From Sinohyriopsis cumingii (Eukaryota > Mollusca > Bivalvia > Unionida > Unionidae), in NCBI GenBank assembly GCA_028554795.2, contig CM068838.1:94405974-94469973 (forward strand): a DNA stretch of 64,000 nt, given 5' to 3'. This document shows positions 30,077 through 42,423 of this stretch, one piece after another (position 1 is the stretch's first letter; each line of letters begins with the position of its first letter). The notes beneath the pieces were generated by a model. That model ran no database searches and had not been told where the DNA came from. It was given only the letters and a program-made list of their open reading frames with translations. Made by a program: the position numbers and the translations under genes.

Positions 30077-30507
30077 GAATTTCTGAGATTGTTTGGTAAC
30101 CTGTAAAGATCTTTGACTCAACATACTTTACTATTGTCGCATAATTTGTCAAGACGTTTGACAAATTACATGATTCAAGGCCTTTAAAAGTATATACAGC
30201 ATTATAATTTTAGCGTACCAATATTTTTCCTCAGAACTGAACAGTCAGATGAATTCGCGCTTGAAAGCAAGGGAAACACTGTGCAGCCAGTGGCGTTGTT
30301 TATCAACTTCATCTTTCGAAAAAAAAATGGTTCTTTTCATAATCCAATAGAGCACTGATATGAACCCAAACCAGTTCAAGCTAAATGCTGTTTCACATAA
30401 CTGAAATAGCTGTATATAGAAACTGAATGCATTTTTACAGTATATGAACCATGGTTTATCCAAAAAACTGTCAGCATTTGAATGAAAACCTTAAATAGTA
30501 TGATGTT

Positions 30508-30770
30508 GGTATACGCAATACAATGGTATATGCAAGACAATGGTATACGCAATACAGTGGCATAGGCATTTGCAATGGTATATTCAATACAATGGTATAT
30601 GCAACACAATAGTGTAAGCAGTACAACCATATAAGCAGAACAATGGTATACGCAACAGAATCGTATACACAATACACTGATATACGCAATGCAATGGTAT
30701 ACGCATTACAATGGTATACGCAATGCAATGGTACACGCAATACAATGGTATACGCAAGGGAATCACATGT
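30508..30770. repeat. minisatellite with 15-bp unit GGTATACGCAATACAAT
   Basis: About 17 head-to-tail units of 14-17 bp with substitutions. The open minus-strand frames here (repeated VYHC-IAYT-like peptides) simply reflect the repeat period being a multiple of three and are not taken as genes. Confidence 0.92.
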
Positions 30771-31075
30771 TTACGATATTATATTTGCCGTTATGTAACC
30801 ATGCATTTCTTCATTCCTACAACAGCTGTTTGGTTTAACGCAGAGAGGAAATGGTAATCTAATACCAGTCATTGTTGATGTAATGGTTAGCACGCAAGCC
30901 CCTAGCGGTGATCTTGTGGTAGAAAGCTAACGACTGTCAACTGAGGTCCCAGGTTGGAATCCGGTGGAGGAAAGATGATGTGATTCTTGACACCTTACCC
31001 GTTTTATTGGAAAACGAGAATGTCTGTCCCCGCTATAGCGGTTCTCTTTGCATATATGTATACACTTGTCGGTTA

Positions 31076-31078
<3 letters not shown>

Positions 31079-31160
<82 letters not shown>
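31079..31160. repeat. (AT)n microsatellite
   Basis: An uninterrupted AT run of about 80 bp. Confidence 0.97.
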
Positions 31161-31162
<2 letters not shown>

Positions 31163-32464
31163 ATATAATTTGCATGACAGATTATAGTCAATCGAGACAA
31201 TTGGAGCAGGGTTGAATTCAAACAAAATAGGGGGTTAGGTACATCAACATAATACAAATGAACTATATCAGTAAATCTTAATCACCGAAGTTTTAATGCT
31301 AATGTATTCATTTGTGCGTGTTTTCTTTTAACTCCGCTGTTCAAGGATGATTCTATATGGAGCCTGGAATCATGGCACTAGCACGCATGTTGAGATTCTA
31401 AGCCCCAGTGCGTATATTCTAATTTTGTAACATAAATATAATGACGTCCCTGCATTTCATTTGTTAGAACGTCAGAATCGTCATGGAAGGATCTCAGCAG
31501 CCCAAGTGTGACGCTTGGAAAGGCAACTGATTTCATTGCAAGATATTGCCAGTGGTGTGTTAAAAGTGCTTGCAACAAAATAAAATCAAAGCATAAACAG
31601 AATCACTGCCAGAAACATAGGTAAATGCGAAGCGGCTAGTGTAGCTTCCATTAGATTTTACCTAACCTTTCAAAGGAATGTTCAGTGTTAAAGGTGCAAT
31701 TTTTAATTCTCAAAAAACGGATCCATGTGATATTTCTACAGCTATTTGAATAACGAAATAATACAACAGATCGGTTTCAATGAATGTGGATAATGTTACG
31801 TGCTAGTTTTTATGAGTTCTTGTTGTCCGGTATCCCATATGCATTGACAAATCGTAGCCAGTGTCTTTTGGCAATCAGAGATACATGTAAATTAATCTTG
31901 GAATTTAGAAAATGGGATAAATAGAAGGGAATGTATTTATATGTTTTATAAATGTTGAAAAATTTGTCATGCATTAGCTGTATGCACAATAAATAATTAT
32001 TTCAGGAAGGAGAGATTGCAGAACGTACAACTAGAGCAGTACATCTGCAGCATTAGGACAAGGTCTGCCAAACACAGGAATACTGGCTTAGACATTTTGC
32101 GACGCTTGCTGGAAAGCATCTCATCTTCCCCTTGAAAAATGCTGGTCATTTATATGTAATTTTGTGGGGTATTTGTGTCTCAGAAAATACTAATCTGACA
32201 AGGAGACTTTGACAAATTTGACTGATCATTGTAGTGTTTAATACAGCCGTTTCCGCCTATCGAATCAGGGATCACCTATGAAGGTTCATTGTTGTTGTCT
32301 ATTAAACATAATTCGAATTCTTTGTCACTGAACGAAAACAACAATTTTCTCGCTGTTTGATTTTAATATACATTTTTTAACAACATCAATCAATGCAATA
32401 TAGCTGAAGAAAATGTTCAGAGAAATTGACTCATCAATTTAGTATGTAGCTTCTTGCGTACAGT

Positions 32465-32600
32465 GTATTCAGTTCCAATGTACCAAAATATTAATATTTT
32501 GTCCCATTTATTCAATTCCAATATACCATAATATTAAAACGTGGCCAATTTATTCAATTCCAATATACACAAATAATACTATTTTGTCCAATTACTATAC
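32465..32600. repeat. three-unit tandem repeat, about 45-55 bp
   Basis: Three units sharing TATTCAATTCCAATATACCA followed by a variable TATTTTGTCC-like end. Confidence 0.75.
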
Positions 32601-34474
32601 TTTTGGTTTTAGGTTCAAGGTAGTTAATGAGAAAAATGTATCGATATACGGGCATCTTGTGAAAACTATAACGTTATCTTTTTTAACTTTCCATGTCCTA
32701 TTTTGCAGCATTCAATTATCATTCTGTTTTTGAACATTGCGTCATATATAGGCCGGTTTTTCAGTTTGTTTACTAATTACTATAGTCTATGTCTAACTGT
32801 CACTTTGTGTGGAGATTAAACTCTAAAGCGAACATGAAATGTCTGCATAAAGTCTTATGTCGAAATATTTTAACTGAGTATATTAGCTTTTCCCTGAAAA
32901 TTGATGAAAATACTGATACCGTGTTTTTCATTCACCTTTAGCTAACTTTACATAGGACTAAATGATAAAAACCATGCTAGGTGTTTGGTTGCCGCCGTCT
33001 GCCCTTCTCAAACTAAAGTGAAGCAGATCGCCATCTTCCCGATCATTATACCACGTCTTCCTTATGCAATTAGGTACCAGAACTCAATCGCCAAGCGAAT
33101 GCTGTGTACACATATAGTATACCAGTGCTCAAGATAGGAAAAACACACAGCACTATCATGGCTCTAAAAATTTAGGTAAGTTCTAAAGCATATATACGTG
33201 AACACATATAGATTGATAGCTACTCTGCATTCCGTAAAACGTCTACAAACGTGACTCATATTTTCTTTTCAAAGAAAAGAAATACTCACTAAGCTTCGAT
33301 ACTTCAAGTACATACATTGAACATCGTTTTCACTAATGATATTTAACTTTCATTGTAATCTTGTACTTCAAAAAACTAGTGTAGCACGCACCTAATAAGG
33401 TTTGCAAATATTGATAATCTAACGAAGGAGCCGTGCAGTATAAATTATTTTACTTAAAGTCATTTAATATTGGGAAACATTTTGAAACAGTTACACAGAA
33501 GGTTCTAACAACTCAATAAGTATCTATAAAATGAATTTTTAAAACCGTGTATTACTAAAGTTCGATTTAACAATACATGTAGTAGATCCGGATGAAAATT
33601 AAAAAGGTTTATTGGAAGATGACATTTGTTCTGTAAACGGCCAATCAAATGCAAAACCACCAGATAAGTGACACTGGTGCTTGATAGCCAAATACAAATA
33701 TTTGCTCTTTTTCTGGAACAGTCTGCGAATAGTAAATAATTTTCGTAAAGCCATGTGGATTTATTTCTAATCCAAAAAGAAACCCTAATGAAAAATATGT
33801 GTACGTTTAAGAATTCAGAAATTTTTAAACAACATAGAAGTTGTCAGTAATTATTGTGTATGATAAGTTCTCGATCACGTAATAAAAACACAATTTGCCT
33901 GATGTTATCGTTCTGTTGTAGACAAACCTTCTGAGATTTTCTAATTGCGAATGCTTCATTAGAATCGTTCACTGGTATAATTTTAACCTGGCTGCCATCT
34001 GACGGATGAGGCTATTCAATTTAGGCATCATCAGAGGTAGTGTCATATCCTATGCTGGCAAAAGATTCCGCCAGGGGTATGTGAAAATGTGTAGCTCAAT
34101 ACCGGTAGCACGAATGTCCTCTCGGTAAGCAGGCATATACATAAGTAAATATCCGGCTAATACTTACTGTACGAGGGCGTGCAAGCAACTGGTAGATAAA
34201 TAAATAATAAATGTGAAAACGAATCTAATGCTCACGACAGTCAGCCTTTACAAATATCCGCGAGGGTTATTTTCAAACGGATTCAGGGGACTTTAGTTGC
34301 TCGCTGAAAATGAAAACGAAATGTATCAAATGCAAGCTTATCACAAAAGTTAATACAAGCCCTTTGTTTTCCTTGAACTGTGTTGCTATAATTAAGTACT
34401 GTATGGAACAGGAACGCATATCTGTTTACTGCACTAAAACATACAATTGCAGATCACTGGAAGCAATCATATCA

Positions 34475-34725
34475 TGTGACGAATTGAAGAGAAGTACTTA
34501 AGTGTCATCAATTGTAATTATTTTCTGTCTTTCAGGTGAAATACGGATCAAAATTTTGATTGAAGACTTAGGTTTGTAAAACACATAATTCAAGATTTTT
34601 TAATGCAAGCATATCAAGTGAATAATTAAAAAGAAATACTTATGAGTCATCAACTGTAATTAATGTCTATCTTTGACTTGAAATAAAAATCAAACATTTG
34701 ATTGAAAACTTAGGTTTTGATTGAT
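34475..34725. repeat. tandem duplication, about 140 bp unit, two copies
   Basis: Copy 1 (about 34478-34580) and copy 2 (about 34622-34720) share GAAGAGAAGTACTTA/AAAGAAATACTTA, GTCATCAAYTGTAATTA, and GATTGAARACTTAGGTTT in the same order. Confidence 0.7.
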
Positions 34726-37700
34726 GAAGGAATCATATGAGGCAAACACGGTTTTGTAATGATGTATTAACGTCAATTGTTGATAAACCGATCTAGCAGA
34801 ACATGCTTTGATGAAACTTTCAATAAAGACCTTATCATAAATACATGCTTTGTTTTAAAACTTATTTATCACAAACTTATGTTAAGTTCGGGTATTTTCC
34901 TGCTTCTTTTCTATGGCAACAGAAAACACCAAGATTCATGTTGACGCCACGTTTCAAATTTCAAAAACATATGCTATATATAGTTAATGTTCATTGTTAT
35001 TTTTCTTCACTCTTTTTATTTAATGACATGCTGACCCTACCCAAGAACGGTGACACTTTTGTACCTTATTCTGACTGAATGATAATTATTAGGAAAATTA
35101 TATTGTTATAAGTCAAGTACATCATGTCTTGTTATTATAATTTTAGTAACAAACCTTATATTCATATTATATATTTTATTTTGTAAACATTTTGAACCTT
35201 TTAGAGGCACATCAAAACTTATTTTGGAATACCAATTAACTTCATTAAGAACTGTAATTATGAGAACTGGTGTTATAAATTTTAGGATTAATTTGGGATT
35301 AGTTTCCAATACTGATAACGTTTGTTTTACATTTTCACTTTGTAAATTAAGAAAATAAATTATTTGTTGAATTTTACAAACCTTGGTGGCTTTTTCTCTT
35401 TTCCGTTACTTTCTTAAAGACCAAAGAGTCGTAACACGTGTTCCAAACCTTTTTTGAAACACGCTCAGAAAATGATCAAATCTGACCAGATTATAACTGT
35501 TTCCATTGAATCATAAACAAATTGAAAGTGTATATATGCATCCACCTAATTCAACTCCACAGTTGTGCTATGATATGAACTATATAGTACTTTTTAAAAT
35601 TCCTATATATTCTTATATGTTTTAGAATCGCTTATATCATCCGACGTATGCGTATAAATGGCAAGATGGAGAATTTTCCTTTTCGAGAGGTAGGTATTCT
35701 TTTGCCCTTTTATTTCTAAAAGAATCATTCAGGTCACTTACTTAAAAGGAAAGCTAATATTTTGTGTATCATTATTTTTCTATCATGAAAGTGCATATGC
35801 TATAATACGTACACAGAATAGAAAGTCATTGCAACCCTTACAGTAACATGCGAATTTTGTATTTGTGTTTTCTGTTCTTTTCTTTTTCTTGTCATTTAGA
35901 AAGTAACGTAAAAAAATAAATTAAAAGAAGTCAGATTAAAGAATATCATGCTTTAAAAAACATTGGAATAGCTGGAAAAATAACTTGCAACCGATCGAAT
36001 CTTAGCAATGCTACTACAAATACATGAAGAATGGAATCCTGGAAAACTACACACTTTACACTGTAAAATCTACTAGAAATCTGTAATATTAGATTGTTTA
36101 TTGAAATAAACAGTATGCACTAAGGATCTTTACAGCACGCCTATCACTGAAAATTAATTTTTAAGTACTTTACAGATGGGTATGCATATATCCACTTTTA
36201 AATATATTATTTTTAATAATAATTAATAGTTGGAAACGTACATAATTATATCTGAAGCAAACGTAACGAACACAAATATTATCATGAATACTTATAAGAA
36301 GAAAATTAAAACAATTTGTCTATTATTTTGTTTTGTATTTCTCAGCTTATTTCAGCTCGACTTATTGTTCAAATTCATTAAGAAAATATTCTTAATTTAT
36401 ACCGTTATGCCCATTTAAAGCAATATTTACCTGCTATGACATTTTTAGTAAAACGAATAAGTACATCTAATTCTCCTTTCAATTTCTAAATGTTTAGCAT
36501 TTACCTAAAGGATTAAAGTATGTTTTTACTATAAGGTTTGGGATACAATCAAACACAAACTGCGATAAATCTGTGCAACTAGTATCGCATTTAATGAATG
36601 CTTCTTCAGGCAAGAAATGTTTAGAAAGAAATGGGGATGACCTCTTTATATTTTGAAATAACAATTATGTCATTTACGTAACATTATAAATAATATGATA
36701 TTTGACCAACTCAGGGTTACCGAGGTTTCTTTAAAAATAAATCGCCAACAGGAGCCAGCTGAGGATATATTGTTAGATTATACCACACTTGAGGTGAATT
36801 TTTAATTCTTAAGAAATGGGGTCCAATTGAGGAAATGAAGGCCACTTGAGGTACCCAACGGTGATGAGTGGTCAGTAAACTATCAGATTGTTGTTGTATC
36901 GACAGTCATTTTTAGTCTAGCCCATGACCATTTTTTTTCTAGTCATTTGTATATCAGTAAAACGTATCACAAGATTTTAAATCATTTGCAATGACCAAAA
37001 ATTCAAAGTGTTGTTAAATTTTCTAGATCCTGTCACACTTGTCACATGGTAGGAAAAGCCAGTCTGAAGATATCCAAAGCTCATATAACAAGTATCCCTG
37101 CGTTAAAACGCAGTGTATATACTCTTGAGTGGGAAAAAAAGATTTAATATTGTGATATTATTATTTTACGAATATGTTTTCAGATATAACCATGTAAATT
37201 GTTCAATTCATTTAGTAGTACATGTCATACACAACATCTGAGCAAAGATGACATCGATTAGTGGTAGCACTGAAGTGATTAATCTTCGCAGTTTTTAAAT
37301 CTTAACACCCTGGAACAGAACTTTTGTCTTGCAATATTAATTACATTTATCGTTGAATTATTGCATAACTCTTTCTTCTCTTTAGGGAGGAATGTGGAAT
37401 GAGGTATCGATAATTTATAATATATTTGAATTAAGTCTTTTGGGGCTTCATGACGTAGAATTTCATTTAGGAATCGGCGCTGGATGCAAATTTAATCATG
37501 AGCTATTTCAGTTAATTAGACAACACAATATTTAATGGTGGTCAGGAAAAATCACATGATACTAGGAGTGCATTTATGCTGTAAATATATGATGCACGCC
37601 CTAGTTGTTGTTGATTAGCTCAATAAGTTGAGAAGGGCAGAACATGACAGTTCAATTATTTCACAGTCATATAACTTAAATGTTTTAGTTATTCGGATTT

Positions 37701-40039
37701 TGTTGACATGGTGTGCACTTAGATACTAGAATATAATTAAAGCACCACATTCGGATTCTTCAGTTGTCAACATATGTTGTGGGAGTCGTGAAGGGAAATC
37801 AGTATATAAATATATTAGAACTTTAGACATTAGCTTTGAATAGTTTCCGGAGTAATATGAAATTGATAGCATAATGAGTATAACTTAGGATAATATCCTA
37901 TTAATGTAAACACTGCAAGTTAGTTGAATGATTTCGCTTTATTGGATTTAATGTTTTTGGGGAAGAACATAAATTTTGGAAAATTGAATGCTTGCTGGGT
38001 TTTACCATGTCGTTTTACATCAATTAATCCTCATTACGACTGGACGGAGAATGTTTTCCCTGGACGTATGCTTGATAATACTAGGCAGAATTAATATTTA
38101 ATAGAAATAATACTATCACGCAGTTTAGAAAGTTTTTATTTGAACACTACGTAGATTGGAAACCTGGTGAGCAGGTCGACAGCATCCATCGCCATGTCTG
38201 CACGAACCAGTCCATATACAATCCTGGTCTAATGTTTTCTCATGTGGAGAAATAACAGAGCAAATATCACTAACAATCTGATAACAAAAATGAACCACCA
38301 TCAAATGTACAAATTTGCAACTGCGTACATACACTACAACTGTGTACATACATTTCTGTCTCGCTGTGTCTATCTATATATGTCTGTCTTTGTCTCTTGC
38401 ACACGCAAACCCTTTTAGGATTTTTATAGGTACAAACCGGCTCAAAAATATAATGACTAATTAACAGCTTACCTGCAATAGCAAAACACGCGACTTCCTT
38501 TTTGCGATGATAGAATTAGGCATGAAAACTTTGTTTAAAACATTGATGGGTTAAGCAATTGCACAAGCTCACCAAGATTAAAGGTTTGCGGCTGTTCATG
38601 AATAGTCAATGAAAAAAGGTGTCCAGAAGCTATAATTAAAAGTAAATACACCATAAGTCCGTGTTTCCTGACTCTCCTCACCTTATTCGTGATATTTCGA
38701 CTTTTATGTTGAGGCGTTGGATAAAAGTAACTTACCTATCGCAAAATTTGACATTCGCAGAGTAGTAGTTTACTAGTGGGACTATCAAACTTCGACTATG
38801 TTACAACGAGTGCTATCTGCTTGAAATCGATAGTAAAAAAAATGTTGTTGTCTACAAGACTGTGAGTATAATAATCGTTATGTACCTAATCCACTGACAG
38901 TCGAGACGAAACTAAAGATAATAATATTGGCATTTCTATTCACATGCCTAAGCAAATCTCACCACCTATATGTTAATAAATTCCGTGGTCCAATTGAGCT
39001 TGATATGAACAATAAACTCTCTTACCAATTATATTGTACAAAATAGGAAAATACTGAAATAAAGTCAGATACTCTTTGTAAACGAACAAAAAGAAAACCA
39101 CAAAAGTTTCAAAATATTATTCAGAAACGTTTAGTAATCGGTCGCTGTCGCAACAACCTAGAGAAAGTCAGATTCATCGAGAATAGAACACGCGTCGGTG
39201 ATAGTTTTGTCCTATTACGTGACATGTGCTCTTTCATTGATGAATATGGCTTTGCCCGAAACCTTTACATTTTACTAGATTACGGTAAGTACAGTCAACA
39301 TATGTAACATCTCAACATCGACTCAGGTAATATACATTATGAGTATCATGCCTTGCTCGTCAAACAAAACAAAACTTTTATTTGCATACTTGGGTCGGTC
39401 ACTGCTGTTATACTCATGTGACCAAGTCAGGCAGGGTGGAACCACTGATTGGTTAAGAAGGATCGGAAGGCAGGTAACCGCTGCTTACCTGAAATTTATA
39501 CAGGAAAGTTGCCTAGGGAAATTAGAATGGCCGTTGTAACCAGATGATCGTTGAAATCATATAACGGTTAGGACAGGCTTGACTGTATTGTGGATTTATG
39601 GTGAATATGCAAAGCGTATTGTAAACTAAACACATTTTGGCGCATAATGCCCCGGGCCGCTGACCTAACGGAGGAAAGGGGTATCGTTTTTTGTTTTGTT
39701 GTTGTTGTTGTGCTGATATGCTATACATGGCGGCCAGTACAACAGGTCCAGGAAGAACCCGTCAATTTACCTGGGGCGGAAAGAATCATAATAAAAACAG
39801 TTAAAAATTTGACAAATGTGATGAAGATGTACTAGGTATGACAAATAGGCAAAGAGGTAATATTTCTTTTGTGGCGTAACATATTAAAAAACAATATTTG
39901 TACTTACTGAGTTGGACAGTATATAATAGACATTGTTAGTTATATAGCTAATCTGCCCCAGGCGTTAGACATATTTATACAACAATAAATAAGATATTAC
40001 TTGCAATATAATACAAAGTACTACTATAATAATGTAATA

Positions 40040-40678
40040 ATGGGTGGCGATCATGGTCAACCACCGCCTTTTTTTGGATTGTCTCCACACGAATGGCTGA
40101 AAAAGTTCGTAGATTATTATGAAGAAATAACCGATGATCATAGAGCGCTTGGTCCAGAAGTAAGGGAGCTTAAGAAATTAATCAGACTACAACCGAATAA
40201 AGTTCAGTGTGAAATAATGGGCGATATAATTTCAGAAACTCCTATCAATATTTTTTGGAATTTATGGAGACCAAATGATTTGATAGTTGCAAGTAGAAAG
40301 ATAGTTCGTGATACACTTCAACAACAATTATTTATGTTACATATAGAAAAGTTTTCAAATCTACCCTTACGATTATTTTATCGACCGGTTCATACGCGAC
40401 GACAGAATATCGACGTTGATATACCAGGATCGTCAGAGAAACAACATATTCTATTAAATGATATTGTCTTAGTTCCTGTCAGTGTTGTTGAGAGCTCGTT
40501 AACTATTGACAAAACTCCGTGGACGCTAGGATACGCAATGACGAATCATTCATCACAAGGATTAACCATCTCTGATTCAAATGTGTGGATCGTCGATGAT
40601 CGTATCGGATGTTCGACTTTAGTTTATCTCACAGTGTCTAGAGTTAGAAAATATCTCAGCTGCATAGGGTTATTATAG
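40040..40678 (+). CDS. SF1 (Pif1/RecD-like) helicase C-terminal fragment, unit 1
   Basis: A 212-codon frame; the ATG at 40040 is the first in frame. It begins at helicase motif III (GGDHGQPPPF), followed by a PHEWLKKF...YYEEI segment, RLQPNKVQC, and later motif V (WTLGYAMTNHSSQGLTI) and motif VI (YLTVSRVRKY). This is the second RecA-like domain of an SF1 DNA helicase (UvrD_C_2-like end). Motifs I and II (P-loop and Walker B) are missing, so it cannot hydrolyse ATP alone. Helicases of this type occur in some large animal mobile elements and viruses; the source element here is unknown. Unit 1 differs from others at INIFW and near the C-terminus (CIGLL). Confidence 0.7.
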   Translation: MGGDHGQPPPFFGLSPHEWLKKFVDYYEEITDDHRALGPEVRELKKLIRLQPNKVQCEIMGDIISETPINIFWNLWRPNDLIVASRKIVRDTLQQQLFMLHIEKFSNLPLRLFYRPVHTRRQNIDVDIPGSSEKQHILLNDIVLVPVSVVESSLTIDKTPWTLGYAMTNHSSQGLTISDSNVWIVDDRIGCSTLVYLTVSRVRKYLSCIGLL

Positions 40679-41175
40679 ACATCATAGAAACAATAAACAA
40701 ACTGCTGGCAATAGCGATGATATAGTAGGAAAAAAATAGTTAGCTATAAATAACGTGAAGAATTTTTTTTTAACCCGACTTTGATCTTGACGCTGAATTT
40801 ATCATGACATTAAAACAACAGTAAAATAATCATTGTGCGAGCTGTAATACAGTAATGTTGTGGCAGTATTTAAATAATGATCCAAGACAATTTCCTGTAG
40901 ACAGAATTAATAGTAAGTTTTTCATACACGTGAAAATGTGATGCTGACCTGTCTTGAATGTAACCGACATCGGGTTTAGGTGTTAACAAGTGAAGAGTCA
41001 AGGTCAAACTAATTTCTGAAAAAAAAATATCAATTTCCTAGTAAACAAAATTACATTATTTTGACAAATCGAGACATTAAAAATAAAATGATTTTAAAAC
41101 TTACAAATAATTAAGTTAAATCAAATATAAATTAAATCAAATATACGTAACACTTTGTTGAACTGACATTGAACG

Positions 41176-41391
41176 CTAAATATCACGAGCTTTACCAATA
41201 AGTACACATTGTAATAATTGAATCCATCGCTCCCTTGGCCATTTGAAATTTTCAGCCACTTTTTCAAAATAAGGAAAATATTTGTCTACATCATTTTCCC
41301 TAAAAGGCGGCACTAACCTAATTTTATTTGCGACATCAAAACTTAAATTTCTACTTGGAGTGTGAATATGCTTTTCATTTGCTAGCTCCAT
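41176..41391 (-). pseudogene. Ty3/gypsy Gag-like fragment, unit 1
   Basis: A 71-codon frame from ATG 41391 containing IRLVPPFRENDVDKYFPYFEKVA and KWPRERWIQLLQCVLIGKA. These match the conserved Gag/SCAN-like core of Ty3/gypsy elements (PPFxExDVDKYFxxFEKVAxxLxWPKExW...LLQSVLxGKA). A TAG interrupts at 41176-41178, after which SMSVQQS still resembles the family continuation. Upstream (41400-41580, same strand) Glu/Lys-rich coiled-coil-like sequence in broken frames fits the Gag N-terminus. It lies opposite in strand to the protease-region fragment of the same unit, so the retrotransposon remnant is rearranged. Confidence 0.7.
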
Positions 41392-42216
41392 TTATTTTAT
41401 TCTAAATTGATAGTCCCGCTATTTCTCTCTTTCTTTCTTATCTAACTGTATTTGCATTTGTTCTTTGTTTCTCTTTCTTCTTTATCTAATTGCATCAATT
41501 TGTATTTAAACTACATTTGTCTTTCCTTCTGTTTTTCTTCTTTCTGTAGTTTCAGCATCCTTAAATCCAATTCCATCTTGTGTTTTATTCTAATTCCTTT
41601 ACTTTTTTGACAGAGTCTGATACAAACTTACTGATCGGAACCAAACCACTTTTATCCAAAACATTCTTTTCTACCAAGTACTTTGTCCACACTATTTTTT
41701 CTTCCTTCACTTACGAAACCTTTACCTCAAAATTAATTCATGTTTTTCTTAAAGGTCTAATTGGTCCTGGGTTGGACTTGAAAGAAAGGTTTGCAGTTTT
41801 GATGACATTTTAGAAAAAGCTTGCCGATTTCACTTCGAATTTCAAAAACTAGGTGCATTCTAATTTCAATAGAAACAAAGATTTCTCAAATATTCTAACC
41901 AAAATTCAAAAATCGAGGACTAGCAATCCAATTTCTTATTATTTAAAGGTCGTGAAATAACAAGATTAATTGGAGCTCCTCTCTGAGCTTTAATTTCAAT
42001 TGAATATTTTCAGGCATTGAAATTATTTGAAATTATTTGAATGTTTTCGAAATTGTAATATTTCAAAGATATTGATATTTCAGAAGATTGATTTTTAAAA
42101 TGTGGATTTCATTGTTTGAAATGTTATTAGAATCTGATATTTAGATTTCATTGCTGAGAAATGTAATTGTAAAATCAGCAAACATTTTACCATGTTAGCC
42201 AAATGAGAGAATTTAA

Positions 42217-42423
42217 CTTCCGAAACCATTGAAAATAGGAGATGTGACTTATTTGCCTATTCTGGGTGTCCTTTTCTTACTAAATAATGACCTAGCTGAA
42301 TATAAGTTAGGAGTAAATCTTAAGCCTTGTATCGATCGAAGAGTCGATCTTATCGAATTTGAAATCCCTGGTTTATATCCACATTGCGCAGTTACTGGAG
42401 CTGTGGCAAAACATGCTCTTTAG
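42217..42423 (+). pseudogene. Ty3/gypsy protease-region fragment, unit 1
   Basis: An open stretch after TAA 42214 with no ATG start, ending at TAG 42421. It contains LPILGVLFLLNNDLA, the LPxxGVxxLLGNDLAG motif at the end of the gypsy retropepsin region, followed by IPGLYPHCAVTGAVAKHAL, which matches the family's linker to reverse transcriptase. After the stop the same frame is open again to 42729 but is unrecognised and crosses the unit junction at 42664. Confidence 0.65.

Larger units (their letters stand above)
24586..36782. other. long AT-rich gene-poor region
   Basis: Apart from the repeats and the two tentative short frames listed separately, I recognise no genes or RNA genes in these 12 kb. 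Open frames are short, lack family resemblance and often coincide with repeats. A possible RNA polymerase III B-box-like sequence (GGTTGGAATCC, 30952-30962) is not accompanied by a foldable tRNA. Confidence 0.5.

Noticed and set aside
30376-30766. Overlapping minus-strand frames with repeated VYHC/AYTI peptides
   Set aside because: Pure by-product of a 15-bp minisatellite whose period is a multiple of three.
30890-30975. tRNA or tRNA-derived SINE candidate (B-box-like GGTTGGAATCC)
   Set aside because: The T-stem pairs poorly and no convincing acceptor or anticodon arm could be drawn. The B-box-like sequence at 18552-18564 (minus strand) also lacks a cloverleaf.
38125-38349. 74-codon minus-strand frame present in every array unit and, altered, at 18549-18773
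   Set aside because: The relative at 18.5 kb keeps DNA similarity but not the reading frame, so repetition of the array explains its persistence.
39090-39290. Exon-like stretch ending in a GGTAAGT donor in each unit
   Set aside because: The diverged copy at 19.5 kb breaks the frame and lacks the donor; no homologous protein recognised.
39339-39835. Short open frames on both strands (66, 68 and 62 codons) repeated in each unit
   Set aside because: No family resemblance, overlapping on opposite strands, and not preserved in the diverged copy at 19.7-20.0 kb.
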